This document shows positions 25,949-35,901 of a DNA stretch of 64,000 nucleotides, in pieces. Position 1 is the stretch's first letter, and each line of letters opens with the position of its first letter. The position numbers were made by a program, and so were the translations under genes. This stretch comes from CALZIK01 sp046756565 (GTDB taxonomy: Bacteria; Acidobacteriota; Thermoanaerobaculia; Multivoradales; JAHEKO01), in the NCBI GenBank assembly GCA_046756565.1, contig JBHHWO010000003.1, positions 3,153-67,152 on the forward strand. The letters are read 5' to 3'. Under the pieces are notes generated by a model that was not told the origin of the DNA, made no database searches, and saw only the letters and a program-made list of their open reading frames with translations.

Positions 25949-26767
25949 CTAGCTCCCCACCAGAGGCGTGAACCGGCAGATCAGCTCCAGAACCGGCCCG
26001 CCGACGAACAGGGAGTCGAGGCGGTCGAGTATGCCCCCATGGCCGGGGAGCAGAGCGCCGGAATCCTTGGCACCGGCGGCTCGCTTGATCAGTGATTCGA
26101 CCAGGTCCCCGATCTGGCCGGCGGTGGAGATCAACGCACCGGTAGCGAGCAGCCAGGGCTCCAGACCACCCAGGCGCCACGCCCCCCAAAGGCCCGCCGC
26201 GAGCACGCCCAGGACGAGGCCGCCGACCGCGCCTTCCCAAGTCTTGTTTGGACTCACCCGAGCGGCGATCTTTTTCTTGCCCCAGGTGCGTCCGACCAGA
26301 AAGGCGCCGGTATCGGTCGCCCAGATCACCGCCAGCAGCAGGACCATCAGCCAGGGGTCCCGGCCTCTGAGCCGATCGAAGGCGACTACAGGGAGGGCGA
26401 GGTAGAGCGAGCCAAACGCCAGAGCTCCGAGCGCGAGAGCCCGCTCGCGGACCGAGTCTCGGCTCCACAGGGCCGCCAGCGAGGTCCCGAGGGTCGCCAG
26501 GATCACGAAGCCAAAAACCCATGATGCGGATTCGCCGCCAATCCGGCCGTTCAGCGCTCTGGCCAGCGCCGGGGCCGCCAGGAGAACGAAAACCGGTAGG
26601 CTCCACGCGGCTCGGCCGGCACCGGTAGAGACCGCGAGTCTGGCAAGCTCGACGGCGCCGGCCACGCACACCACCAGGACCACGCCGAAGAAGCCGGCGC
26701 GCGGCAGCTGGAACACCGCCGCGAGCACCAACGGCATTCCCACCGCAGCCGTCAGGACACGTTGCAT
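25949..26767 (-). CDS. cdsA: phosphatidate cytidylyltransferase
   Basis: A 272-residue polytopic membrane enzyme making CDP-diacylglycerol, the precursor of bacterial phospholipids. About seven hydrophobic helices precede the family signature ESLIKRAAGAKDSG followed by LLPGHGGILDRLDS; VSPNKTWEGAVGGL is also typical. The ATG at 26767 starts a hydrophobic N-terminus; the open frame further upstream is arginine-rich and antisense-like and is not used. It follows uppS by 23 bp. Confidence 0.94.
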   Translation of the reverse strand: MQRVLTAAVGMPLVLAAVFQLPRAGFFGVVLVVCVAGAVELARLAVSTGAGRAAWSLPVFVLLAAPALARALNGRIGGESASWVFGFVILATLGTSLAALWSRDSVRERALALGALAFGSLYLALPVVAFDRLRGRDPWLMVLLLAVIWATDTGAFLVGRTWGKKKIAARVSPNKTWEGAVGGLVLGVLAAGLWGAWRLGGLEPWLLATGALISTAGQIGDLVESLIKRAAGAKDSGALLPGHGGILDRLDSLFVGGPVLELICRFTPLVGS

Positions 26768-26790
26768 GAATCGCCGCCGAACCGACTCTC

Positions 26791-27591
<801 letters not shown>

Positions 27592-27656
27592 TGTGAGAAA
27601 GGGAAGGTTACTCGCCACCTGCTCGCAAGATGCTATAATTTAGCACAATCAAGCGA

Positions 27657-28427
27657 CTATTCGGCCACGCCGCGCACGTATGCGACGCTCTCGAGTACCA
27701 GGCCCTGAGACGGCGCCGTGGGTCCGGCCAGCGACCTGGATCCACCCCCGAGAAGCCGCTCGAACTCGATCACTCGACGTTTACCGAGCCCGACCTCGAG
27801 CAGGGTTCCCACCAGCGACCTGACCATGCCGCGCAGAAACCCCTCGCCCTCGACCCGGAGAATCAGGCCTCGATCGGCCTCGCGCAGATCCGCGGCGAAG
27901 ATCCGCCTGTGCGGGTCCGAATGAGCGCCGCCACTGCGCGCAAACGCGGAGAAATCGTGCCGGCCCACGAGAGCTCCGACCGCCGAGCGCATGAGCCCGA
28001 GGTCGACCGCAGGATCCACTTGAGCCGCGAACAGCGAATCCAGAGGCGAAAGCACCCGGGTTGGGATCATCCGATACGAATAGATCTTGCTGATCGCGCT
28101 TTTCTGGGCGTGAAACTCCGCGGGCATCCGATCGGCGGTCAAGACCCGTATGTCCGGTGGAAGATGTCTATTGGTCGCGTGGACGAGCGCTTTATCCGGC
28201 AGGGTCTGCCATGCCGGAGACTCACCGGGCTGAACCACGATGTGGGCGACTTGGCCGCGAGCATGAACCCCGGCGTCGGTACGTCCGGCGCCGACGGTGC
28301 GTACGCTCACGCCGAGCGCTCTCTCGAGGGCTTCCTCGAGGCGCTGCTGTACAGTCATCGCGTTCGGCTGACGCTGCCAGCCCGCGTATGCGGTCCCCCG
28401 GTAGGCGAGGGTCAGCCTTGGAACCAT
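27657..28427 (-). CDS. truA: tRNA pseudouridine(38-40) synthase TruA
   Basis: A 256-residue enzyme isomerising uridines 38-40 of the tRNA anticodon arm. LTLAYRGTAYAGWQRQPNAM opens the protein, the catalytic Asp is in GAGRTDAGVHARGQVAH, and FLRGMVRSLVGTLLEVG marks the C-terminal domain. The ATG at 28427 has AGGTGA about 7 nt upstream. It begins 11 bp after the membrane glycosyltransferase stop. Confidence 0.95.
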   Translation of the reverse strand: MVPRLTLAYRGTAYAGWQRQPNAMTVQQRLEEALERALGVSVRTVGAGRTDAGVHARGQVAHIVVQPGESPAWQTLPDKALVHATNRHLPPDIRVLTADRMPAEFHAQKSAISKIYSYRMIPTRVLSPLDSLFAAQVDPAVDLGLMRSAVGALVGRHDFSAFARSGGAHSDPHRRIFAADLREADRGLILRVEGEGFLRGMVRSLVGTLLEVGLGKRRVIEFERLLGGGSRSLAGPTAPSQGLVLESVAYVRGVAE

Positions 28428-28438
28428 CGGCCGTTCAC

Positions 28439-29755
28439 CTATTCCTCCTGCGCCCGTCTCATATCCAGCAGGCGCATCGCAGCATAGGGACCCCAGAGCG
28501 CGGCGAAGATCCAGGGCATCATCGGAGTCTGAGTGAATTGCGGCACGTAGGCAAGAATGCCGGAGCAGCACAGAACCAGCCAGGCTCGGCGCTCCTCGAG
28601 AGCCGCAAAGGGAAGCAGCCAGAGCAGGTACCAGGGATACACAGTGGCCGAGCACAGCAGGGTGGCTTCGAGCACCCGACCGCCGGTGGTAACCGGGTCC
28701 GGCTTGCGCCAGGCCGCTATCACCAGTCCTCCCAGCAGCCCGGCCAGAAGCAACCGAGCGTGCATGCGCGGATGGTTCCAAGGGTAGAACCGGTTCCAGT
28801 ACTCATGCTCCTCGCTACGTTCCTTCCGGCGGTCCAGAATATCCTCGACGAAGTCCCTCGAATCGATCGCATCCAGCCCGCGCCACAGCGGCTCGTAGAG
28901 CGGGCCATTGAACTCCCAGGAGGTGCCGAAGCGCACGTACCCGGACGGGATGCCGCCGACCGATGTCGCGACCGGGCCGAATGCGAAGATAAGAGTCAGC
29001 CCGACAAGGCCGGCGAACACCCAGGGCCGCGGGCTCTGTCTCATCCACGCCGGCACCAGGATCAGGGGTACCAGCTTCGACAGAATCCCCGCGGCCGCCG
29101 CCAGAGCGGCGGTGGTGCTGTCCCGCTTGACCGCCAGAGCCCATACCGCCACCAGAACGAAGCAGACGCCCAGCGCGTCGACGTGCCCCATTCCGGCGGT
29201 CTCGACCACCGCCAACGGGTTCCACGCGTACCAGATCGCCCCTCCCCGGCCGCATTTCCTGGTCGCCGCCAACCGGCACAGGAAGTAGCAGGCGATCAGA
29301 TCGGCGATCGTCACGATCAGCTTCCAGGCCAGGATCGGCCACGGAAATCGGGCGGCTATGCTGAACAGAGTGAGTGCCAACGGCGGATAGACCGTGGCGA
29401 CATCGCGATGGTCGAGCTCCAGCCAGATATCGCCCCGCAACGAGGCAAGCTCGGGCGCGTCCGGCGACAACTCGTATGGGTTGAGGCCAGCTCCGGCGAC
29501 CTTGCCGTCCCAAACGTATCGGTAGATGTCGTCGGACAGGGACGGCTGGATGGGCAACAACAGGAGGCGCATGGCTGTCGCGACCAGAATGACGACACGG
29601 GCCGAGGGAACCGGCTGCCAGCGCCGAGCCCAGACCATGGCCGCCAGCGCAGCGCCGAAACACGCGAGCGCAACACCGAGCCGGGAGCCCAGGTCCCCGG
29701 TCGCCGCAAGCCCCAGGTACGGGACAAGCAATACGAGGTAACGTACGCCCTGCAT
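28439..29755 (-). CDS. polytopic membrane mannosyltransferase-like protein (GT-C / GT87 type)
   Basis: A 438-residue membrane protein with about ten hydrophobic helices. SLSDDIYRYVWDGKVAGAGL with the acidic pair in the first periplasmic loop, and NPYELSPDAPELASL after it, are typical of GT-C-fold polyprenyl-phosphate-dependent glycosyltransferases. The sugar donor would be a lipid-linked hexose and the acceptor an envelope glycan or lipid; neither can be read from sequence. The ATG at 29755 places the first helix at the N-terminus. It is divergent from the GT2 gene at 29818 and upstream of truA. Confidence 0.82.
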   Translation of the reverse strand: MQGVRYLVLLVPYLGLAATGDLGSRLGVALACFGAALAAMVWARRWQPVPSARVVILVATAMRLLLLPIQPSLSDDIYRYVWDGKVAGAGLNPYELSPDAPELASLRGDIWLELDHRDVATVYPPLALTLFSIAARFPWPILAWKLIVTIADLIACYFLCRLAATRKCGRGGAIWYAWNPLAVVETAGMGHVDALGVCFVLVAVWALAVKRDSTTAALAAAAGILSKLVPLILVPAWMRQSPRPWVFAGLVGLTLIFAFGPVATSVGGIPSGYVRFGTSWEFNGPLYEPLWRGLDAIDSRDFVEDILDRRKERSEEHEYWNRFYPWNHPRMHARLLLAGLLGGLVIAAWRKPDPVTTGGRVLEATLLCSATVYPWYLLWLLPFAALEERRAWLVLCCSGILAYVPQFTQTPMMPWIFAALWGPYAAMRLLDMRRAQEE

Positions 29756-29817
29756 TCGGAACCCGGCCTCTCCATGCGGTCCCGAGGCACCACTCAATCT
29801 GCGGACCTGGACCCAAA

Positions 29818-31338
29818 ATGACGAGCGACCTGGCACAACTGGTGCTGATTCTGTACTACTCGACTCTCGGCGTCCTGGCTGTTTACGGCGGACACCGTCT
29901 GGTGCTCGTGGTCCTCTACTTCCGCACCCGGCACCTTAGCGCACCGGTTCCGCCCGAACCGGAGATCTGGCCTCGGGTCACGGTGCAGCTGCCGCTATAC
30001 AACGAGCTCTACGTCGCCGAGCGGCTGATCCGGGCGGTCGGAGAGCTCGACTACCCGAGAGACCGTCTCCAGATCCAGGTCCTGGACGATTCCAACGACG
30101 AAACCCGGGAGATCGTGGCCCGCACGGTCGCCCGGCTCCACAGCCGGGGCATCGACATCGAGCACATCCGGCGGCCGGATCGTACCGGCTTCAAGGCCGG
30201 TGCCCTCGAGTACGGTCTCGGGACGGCCACCGGCGAGCTGGTTGCGATCTTCGACGCCGACTTCGTGCCCCACCCGAGCTATCTCCGAGAGATCGTGCCG
30301 TACCTCGCCGACGCCGAAGGCCGCGACCTTGGCATGGTGCAGGCCTGCTGGGAGCACTTGAACCGCGACTACTCTCTGCTGACGCGCATCCAGGCCATCT
30401 TCCTCGACGGTCACTTCCTGGTCGAGCACGCGGCCCGCAATCGGAGCGGCTGCTTCTTCAACTTCAACGGCACCGCCGGAATCTGGCGGCGTCAGGCGAT
30501 CGTCGACGCCGGCGGCTGGCAGCACGATACGCTGACCGAGGACCTGGACCTTTCATACCGGGCTCAGCTGGCCGGCTGGCGCTTCCTGTTCCTGCCGGAT
30601 CTCAAGGTGTCGGCGGAGCTCCCCGTCGAGATCAACGCGTTCAAGCGCCAACAGTTTCGATGGGCAAAGGGATCCATCCAGACGGCGCGCAAACTGCTTC
30701 CGACAATCCTCAAGGCTCCGATCGACTGGAGGATCAAGGCCGAGGCATTCGTTCACCTGACCAACAACGCCAGCTATCTGCTTATGGTTCTCTTGTCCGT
30801 GCTGGTATTTCCGGCAATGGTCTTTCGTCGAGGCTCCCCGGTTACGAGCCTGCTGACGATCGACCTTCCTTTGTTTCTGTGCGCGACGGTATCGGTACTG
30901 GCATTCTACGCGACTAGCCAGTTGTCCGCTCGGGGCGGTGGCAGACTGAGACAACTGGTGCCGCTGATGGGCCTCGGCATCGGCCTGGGCATCAACAATT
31001 CGCGGGCGGTCCTCCAGGGGCTCATGAAAGACGTCGGCGTCTTCGAGCGAACTCCCAAGTACCGCATCGAGTCCCGCAACGACAAGTGGCGTACCAAGAA
31101 GTATCGCGTCCGTGCCAACCTCGGCACCGTGCTCGAAGGCCTTCTCGCGGGCTGGTTCGTCATCGCGTTTCTGCTCGCCTGGCAGTGGGGCATGTGGTCC
31201 TCACTTCCGTTCTTGTACCTGTTCCTACAGGGCTACTGCTACATGTACGCTTTGTCGATGGTCTCGAGCGGCTTCGGCGCTTCCCTCACGACACGCCCCG
31301 CGGTGGTCCCGGCGCCTCTGGACGGCGGAGGGCCCTGA
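29818..31338 (+). CDS. processive family 2 glycosyltransferase (cellulose synthase-like)
   Basis: A 506-residue membrane enzyme. An N-terminal helix (VLILYYSTLGVLAVYGGHRL) precedes the GT-A domain with VTVQLPLYNE, VLDDSNDET (first Asp), AIFDADFVP (DxD-like), TLTEDLDLSYRA (catalytic TED) and KRQQFRWAKG (QxxRW), then four or more C-terminal helices. These are the hallmarks of processive beta-glycan synthases; it most resembles the CslA/glucomannan-synthase-like branch. No BcsB-like or PilZ gene is adjacent. The GNAT gene starts 2 bp after its stop. Confidence 0.9.
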   Translation: MTSDLAQLVLILYYSTLGVLAVYGGHRLVLVVLYFRTRHLSAPVPPEPEIWPRVTVQLPLYNELYVAERLIRAVGELDYPRDRLQIQVLDDSNDETREIVARTVARLHSRGIDIEHIRRPDRTGFKAGALEYGLGTATGELVAIFDADFVPHPSYLREIVPYLADAEGRDLGMVQACWEHLNRDYSLLTRIQAIFLDGHFLVEHAARNRSGCFFNFNGTAGIWRRQAIVDAGGWQHDTLTEDLDLSYRAQLAGWRFLFLPDLKVSAELPVEINAFKRQQFRWAKGSIQTARKLLPTILKAPIDWRIKAEAFVHLTNNASYLLMVLLSVLVFPAMVFRRGSPVTSLLTIDLPLFLCATVSVLAFYATSQLSARGGGRLRQLVPLMGLGIGLGINNSRAVLQGLMKDVGVFERTPKYRIESRNDKWRTKKYRVRANLGTVLEGLLAGWFVIAFLLAWQWGMWSSLPFLYLFLQGYCYMYALSMVSSGFGASLTTRPAVVPAPLDGGGP

Positions 31339-31340
31339 GC

Positions 31341-31895
31341 GTGGTAGCCCATCCGGACCATGAGCGGCATGGTGCTCCGGCGGTCACCATTCGGCCGATC
31401 CGACCGTCCGACGCGCCACTCCTGGATCGCTGGCGCCTCGAGCCCAGCGTCCGCGAGCACCAACCGCTGTCTGACTCCTCGACCGCGCAACTGCTGGCGG
31501 ACCTGCACCGGCAGAGACACGAGGACCTCTACGCCTCACGGGGCGAGAAGTTCCAGTGGGTCATCCAGCACGATCTGCGACCCGCGGGCTGGATCACCCT
31601 GGTGATCATCAATTGGAGCCACGGGCTCGCCGAGATCGGGTACGCCCTGTCGACCGAGTTCCAACGCAAGGGCCTGATGGGCCAGGCTCTTCGGACCCTG
31701 CTCTCCGATCTTTTTTCCCGCACCGCGGTGCGGCGGGTCGAAGCCCGGTGCGCGGTCGACAATCAGCCGTCGCAACAGGTCTTGGAACGCGTCGGCTTCG
31801 AGCGAGAGGGCTTCCTGCGTGGCTATTTCGTGCTGCGCGGGAAACCGGTCGACAACTACCTCTACGCGATCCTCAAGAGCGACTGGGCCTCCTAG
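31341..31895 (+). CDS. GNAT family N-acetyltransferase (RimJ-like)
   Basis: A 184-residue acetyl-CoA-dependent acyltransferase. TIRPIRPSDAPLLDRWR opens the fold; ITLVIINWSHGLAEIGYAL, STEFQRKGLMGQALRTLL (acetyl-CoA loop region) and VDNQPSQQVLERVGFEREGF are typical of the RimJ/RimL-like subgroup. The GTG at 31341 directly follows the glycosyltransferase stop (TGA, 2 bp), implying coupling; substrate unknown, perhaps a sugar made nearby. It ends 7 bp before convergent pcrA. Confidence 0.85.
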   Translation: MVAHPDHERHGAPAVTIRPIRPSDAPLLDRWRLEPSVREHQPLSDSSTAQLLADLHRQRHEDLYASRGEKFQWVIQHDLRPAGWITLVIINWSHGLAEIGYALSTEFQRKGLMGQALRTLLSDLFSRTAVRRVEARCAVDNQPSQQVLERVGFEREGFLRGYFVLRGKPVDNYLYAILKSDWAS

Positions 31896-31902
31896 AAGAC
31901 GA

Positions 31903-34074
31903 CTACAGGTACTCGAGGCCGGCGTACTTCGCCACCAGCTTGCGTTTGCCTACGCGGTCGAAGTAGACCGTGAGCTTGCTGGCGTCGCCGTCCCCTTCAC
32001 TGCCCAGAACGACGCCGTCGCCCAGGGTCGGGTGCCGCACCCGGCGGCCTCGGGAGAGAGCCCTGGGCTCGGCGCTCGAGCCGCTTCGCCCGGGCTGGGC
32101 GCGGCCGAAGAAGCTGTAGACGCCACTGGTTCTAGGACTGGCAAAGAGGTCCGGACTGTCGGTGATTGTCAGGCTGTCCTCGGGGATCTCGGCGATGAAC
32201 CGGGATTGTTCCTGATCCTGATAGCGGCCGGCAATCCGGCGCCGGCGGCAGCAGGTCAGAAAAAGCGTCCGCCGAGCTCGGGTCATTCCCACGTACAGGA
32301 GCCGCCGCTCCTCTTCGACATCCTCTTCCCCGCCGAGTGCGTTGAAGTGCGGCAGCAGGCCCTCTTCCAGACCGGCCACAATGACTGCGGGAAACTCGAG
32401 ACCCTTGGCGCTGTGCAGGGTCATCAGCGAGACGCCGCGATCCGACTGCCAGCCATCGATGTCGGACACCAGTGATGCGTGGTCCAGGAAGGCGCCCAGG
32501 AGGTCGTCCTCCTCATGGCTCTTCTCCTCCACGAACTCGTGGATCGCGGTGACGAACTCGCGGATGTTTTCGAACTTGGCTTGTGACTCCGGGTCCTCCT
32601 TGCGGTAGAGCTCGAGGTAGCTGGTCTCTTCCAGGAGCTTCTCGATCAGGTCGGGCAGCGCGAGGCGCTCCGCGGCCTCGCTCAAACCCACGATCAGGTC
32701 GCGAAAACCGGTCAGTGCCTTGGCGCTTCTCTGCGGGAACCGGCCCGGCTGAAGATGCCGCAGAGCGTCCCACAGGGTCGAGCCGCTGGAGGCGACGCTC
32801 TGATCCAGAAGTTCCCGGGTCGCCTTGCCGATGCCGCGCGGCGGCTGGTTGATCACCCTGCCGAGCGAGAAGTCGTCCTGAGGATTGCGCAGCAGGCGCA
32901 GGTAGGCGACGAGATCCTTGATCTCGGCACGCTCATAGAAGCGCAACCCACCCACCAGAACGTAGGGAATCCGCCGATCCAGCAGTCGCTCCTCGACCAC
33001 ACGGGTCTGGGCATTGGTTCGGACCAGCACCGCCATCTCGCTCCAGCGCCGTTTGTCGTGCAATTGCTCGAGCGTGTTGGCGATCCAGCGCGCTTCATCC
33101 TGCTCGTCGCCCGCTCGGTAGAGCTCGACCGGATCACCGTCTCCCGAGTCGGTCCACAGCTTCTTGCCACGGCGCCGGCTGTTGTTCGCGACCACCGCTC
33201 CCGCCACCGTGAGGATGTTCTGGGTGGAGCGGTAGTTCCGCTCGAGCTTGCGGACCTGGGCCTCCGGAAAGTACTTCTCGAAATCAAGTACGTTGTCCAG
33301 ATCCGCTCCCCGCCACCGATAGATGCCCTGATCCTCGTCTCCAACCGCCGTCAGGTTGCCGGCTGCACCGATCAGCTCCAGCACCAGATGCATCTGCGCG
33401 TGATTGGTATCTTGAAACTCGTCCACCATCAGATAGTGGATTCCGTCCCGGAGACGCTGGCGCACGTCCTCGTGTCCCTTGAGAAGCGCCACGGCGAGGC
33501 GCAGCATGTCGTCGAAATCGACCCCGGCGGCCTTCTGGAGAAGCCCCTGATAGGTGCGGTAGATGCCTGCGACCTTCTGATCGAAGAAGCTTCTGGCCTC
33601 GGCTTCGAACGCCGACGGATCGAGGAGCCGGTTCTTGGCCGCGCCGATCGCCGCCAGAACACTGCGCGGGGGATAGGACGAGTCGGCCAGCCCTTCCTGC
33701 TGAAGCGCCTTTTTGACCATCCGGATCTGATCATCCCGGTCGAAGATCAGAAAGCCGTGCTTCAACCCCACCCGCTCGCCGTAGCGCCGCAGGAGGCGCA
33801 GGGAGAAACCATGAAAGGTGCCGACGAAGCTCGGCAAAGGCTCGATCCGCACCAGACCTTCGACCCGCTCACGCATCTCCGCCGCCGCCTTGTTGGTGAA
33901 GGTGACCGCCACGATGGCGGCGGGATCGATTCCCAGTCCCTCGACCAGCCAGGCCACCCGGTGGGTGATGACGCGGGTCTTGCCCGATCCGGCGCCCGCC
34001 AGAACCAGCTGCGGCCCTTCCCCGTGGGTGACCGCCTCGAGCTGCTGCGGATTGAGGTCGCGTTCGAGGTCCAA
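31903..34074 (-). CDS. pcrA: ATP-dependent DNA helicase PcrA/UvrD
   Basis: A 723-residue superfamily 1A 3'-5' helicase acting in repair and replication-fork clearance. Motifs in order: NPQQLEAV (Q), VLAGAGSGKTRVITHR (Walker A), AVTFTNKAAAEMRERV (Ia), MVDEFQDTNHAQ (Walker B), VGDEDQGIYRWRGA (III), RNYRSTQNIL (IV), SLMTLHSAKGLEFPAVIVAG (V) and YVGMTRARRTLFLT (VI). The C-terminal GRRVRHPTLGDGVVLGSEGD tail is typical of PcrA. It follows glmS by 3 bp, so it is probably part of a glmU-glmS-pcrA transcript. Confidence 0.96.
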   Translation of the reverse strand: MDLERDLNPQQLEAVTHGEGPQLVLAGAGSGKTRVITHRVAWLVEGLGIDPAAIVAVTFTNKAAAEMRERVEGLVRIEPLPSFVGTFHGFSLRLLRRYGERVGLKHGFLIFDRDDQIRMVKKALQQEGLADSSYPPRSVLAAIGAAKNRLLDPSAFEAEARSFFDQKVAGIYRTYQGLLQKAAGVDFDDMLRLAVALLKGHEDVRQRLRDGIHYLMVDEFQDTNHAQMHLVLELIGAAGNLTAVGDEDQGIYRWRGADLDNVLDFEKYFPEAQVRKLERNYRSTQNILTVAGAVVANNSRRRGKKLWTDSGDGDPVELYRAGDEQDEARWIANTLEQLHDKRRWSEMAVLVRTNAQTRVVEERLLDRRIPYVLVGGLRFYERAEIKDLVAYLRLLRNPQDDFSLGRVINQPPRGIGKATRELLDQSVASSGSTLWDALRHLQPGRFPQRSAKALTGFRDLIVGLSEAAERLALPDLIEKLLEETSYLELYRKEDPESQAKFENIREFVTAIHEFVEEKSHEEDDLLGAFLDHASLVSDIDGWQSDRGVSLMTLHSAKGLEFPAVIVAGLEEGLLPHFNALGGEEDVEEERRLLYVGMTRARRTLFLTCCRRRRIAGRYQDQEQSRFIAEIPEDSLTITDSPDLFASPRTSGVYSFFGRAQPGRSGSSAEPRALSRGRRVRHPTLGDGVVLGSEGDGDASKLTVYFDRVGKRKLVAKYAGLEYL

Positions 34075-34077
34075 CGT

Positions 34078-35901
34078 CTATTCCACGGTCACGCTCTTAG
34101 CCAGATTCCGCGGCTGGTCGACGTCCGCGCCCCGCCGAACCGCCATGTAGTAGGCAAACAGCTGGAGCGGCACGACGTTGACCACCGGCTGCAGAAGCTC
34201 CGAGACCCGCGGCACCTGAACGACTTCGTCGGCTGCGGTCTCGACCTCAGAAGCCCTGCGATCGGTCAACGCCATGACGATGCCCTCGCGGGCACGCACT
34301 TCCTGCATGTTGCTCACCATCTTTTCGAACACCCGATCGCCGGTAGCTACCGCGACCACCGGCATCTTGCGATCGATGAGAGCGATGGGGCCGTGCTTCA
34401 TCTCGCCCGCCGGATATCCCTCGGCGTGAATGTAGGAGATTTCTTTGAGCTTGAGCGCACCCTCTAGCGCGATCGGATAGTTGAGGCCCCTTCCGATGTA
34501 GAGAAAATCCCGCGCCTCGAAATAGACCCGCGCCAGGCGCTCGTAGGCTTCCGCCTCGGCCAGCACCTCCCCCACCGCGCCCGGCAAGTGCGCCAGATCG
34601 GTAAGCAGATCGCCGACTTCGCCTCGGCCGGTCTGCAGGCGCATGTAGACGGCCAGCAGGTAGAGGGCCACCAGCTGGGTCGTGAACGCCTTGGTCGACG
34701 CGACTCCGATCTCGGGCCCGGCGTGGGTATAGATGACGCCTTCCGAGATCCGCGTGGCCTGGCTCCCGACGACGTTGCACACCGAGAGCAGCTTGGCGCC
34801 GCGCTCCCGGGCGGCCTCCATCGCCGAGATCGTGTCCGCGGTCTCGCCCGACTGCGAGATTCCTACGACCAGGTCTCCTGGAGCCACCAACGGATTTCGA
34901 TACCGGTACTCGGAGCCGTAGTCGACCTCGACCGGGATGCCCACCAGCTCCTCGAGCAGGAACTGGCCGACCAGAGCCGCGTGCCACGAAGTGCCGCACG
35001 CGAGAAGGTGGATCCGGCGCGCGGCCTCGATCTCGTCGCCCGACAGCTCCAGCGTGTCGAATCCGACCTTTTCGACCTCGAAGTCGACGCGCCCGGCGAA
35101 GGTGTCCTGGATGGCCTGCGGCTGCTCGTGGATCTCCTTGAGCATGAAGTGCTTGAAGCCGCCCTTTTCGGCCTGGATCGGATCCCAGTTGAGCCGGACG
35201 ATTGGTCGCTCGACACTGGAGCCGTCTACGGCCCAGGTCTCAACCTCGCTGTCGGTGAGCCTCGCCAGGTCCCCGTTCTCGAGAAAGACCACGTCCCTTG
35301 TGAAGGCCAGAAGCGCCGAAGGATCCGAGGCCAGGAAGTTCTCCTCTTCCCCGAGACCCAGCACCAGGGGCGGTCCCTGGCGGGCGGCGACGATCTCGCC
35401 CTCGGACGACTCGACCGAGATGACCGCAAAGGCATACATGCCCTCGAGCTCGGCTACCGACCGCCGCACCGCCTCGAGCAGATCGCCATCGAGATGCGAG
35501 CTCACCAGGTTGGCGATCACCTCGGTATCGGTGTCCGACACGAAGCTCCAGCCTTCCGCGCGCAGTCTCGTCTTGAGCTCCAGAAAGTTCTCGATGATGC
35601 CGTTGTGGATGAGTGCCAGCCGGCCCTTGCAGTCGTTGAGTGGATGAGCGTTGCGCTCGCTCGGAATGCCGTGCGTCGCCCAGCGTGTGTGACCCAGGCC
35701 GTAGCTGCCCGCAAGGCCGCTGCCCTCGAGCTTCGCCGCCAGCTGGTCGAGCTTGCCTTCTGCCTTGATCGTCTTGAGCTCGCCGTTGGATCGGACCACG
35801 ACTCCGGCGGAGTCGTAGCCTCGATATTCCAGGCGACGAAGACCATTCACCAGCAGCGGCACCACATTCTGGCTTCCGAGATAACCGACAATCCCGCACA
35901 T
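34078..35901 (-). CDS. glmS: glutamine-fructose-6-phosphate aminotransferase (isomerizing)
   Basis: A 607-residue enzyme making glucosamine 6-phosphate, the entry to UDP-GlcNAc. Cys2 is the glutaminase nucleophile (MCGIVGYLGSQ), RRLEYRGYDSAG and TRWATHG complete the N-terminal site, and two SIS domains follow (ACGTSWHAAL, ISQSGETADT, EGYPAGEMKHGP) before the C-terminal LAKSVTVE. The ATG begins at the A of the glmU TGA (TGATG), a one-base overlap. No ribozyme-like leader can exist here because the gene start lies inside the operon. Confidence 0.97.
   Translation of the reverse strand: MCGIVGYLGSQNVVPLLVNGLRRLEYRGYDSAGVVVRSNGELKTIKAEGKLDQLAAKLEGSGLAGSYGLGHTRWATHGIPSERNAHPLNDCKGRLALIHNGIIENFLELKTRLRAEGWSFVSDTDTEVIANLVSSHLDGDLLEAVRRSVAELEGMYAFAVISVESSEGEIVAARQGPPLVLGLGEEENFLASDPSALLAFTRDVVFLENGDLARLTDSEVETWAVDGSSVERPIVRLNWDPIQAEKGGFKHFMLKEIHEQPQAIQDTFAGRVDFEVEKVGFDTLELSGDEIEAARRIHLLACGTSWHAALVGQFLLEELVGIPVEVDYGSEYRYRNPLVAPGDLVVGISQSGETADTISAMEAARERGAKLLSVCNVVGSQATRISEGVIYTHAGPEIGVASTKAFTTQLVALYLLAVYMRLQTGRGEVGDLLTDLAHLPGAVGEVLAEAEAYERLARVYFEARDFLYIGRGLNYPIALEGALKLKEISYIHAEGYPAGEMKHGPIALIDRKMPVVAVATGDRVFEKMVSNMQEVRAREGIVMALTDRRASEVETAADEVVQVPRVSELLQPVVNVVPLQLFAYYMAVRRGADVDQPRNLAKSVTVE

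Noticed and set aside
27634..27639. Perfect TATAAT on the plus strand
   Set aside because: No plus-strand gene follows for 2 kb and no -35 is present; the minus-strand box in the same sequence is better placed for uppS.
28157..29821. A 554-residue plus-strand open frame opposite truA and the GT-C gene
   Set aside because: Arg/Gln/Pro-rich without motifs; truA and the membrane enzyme on the minus strand are clear.
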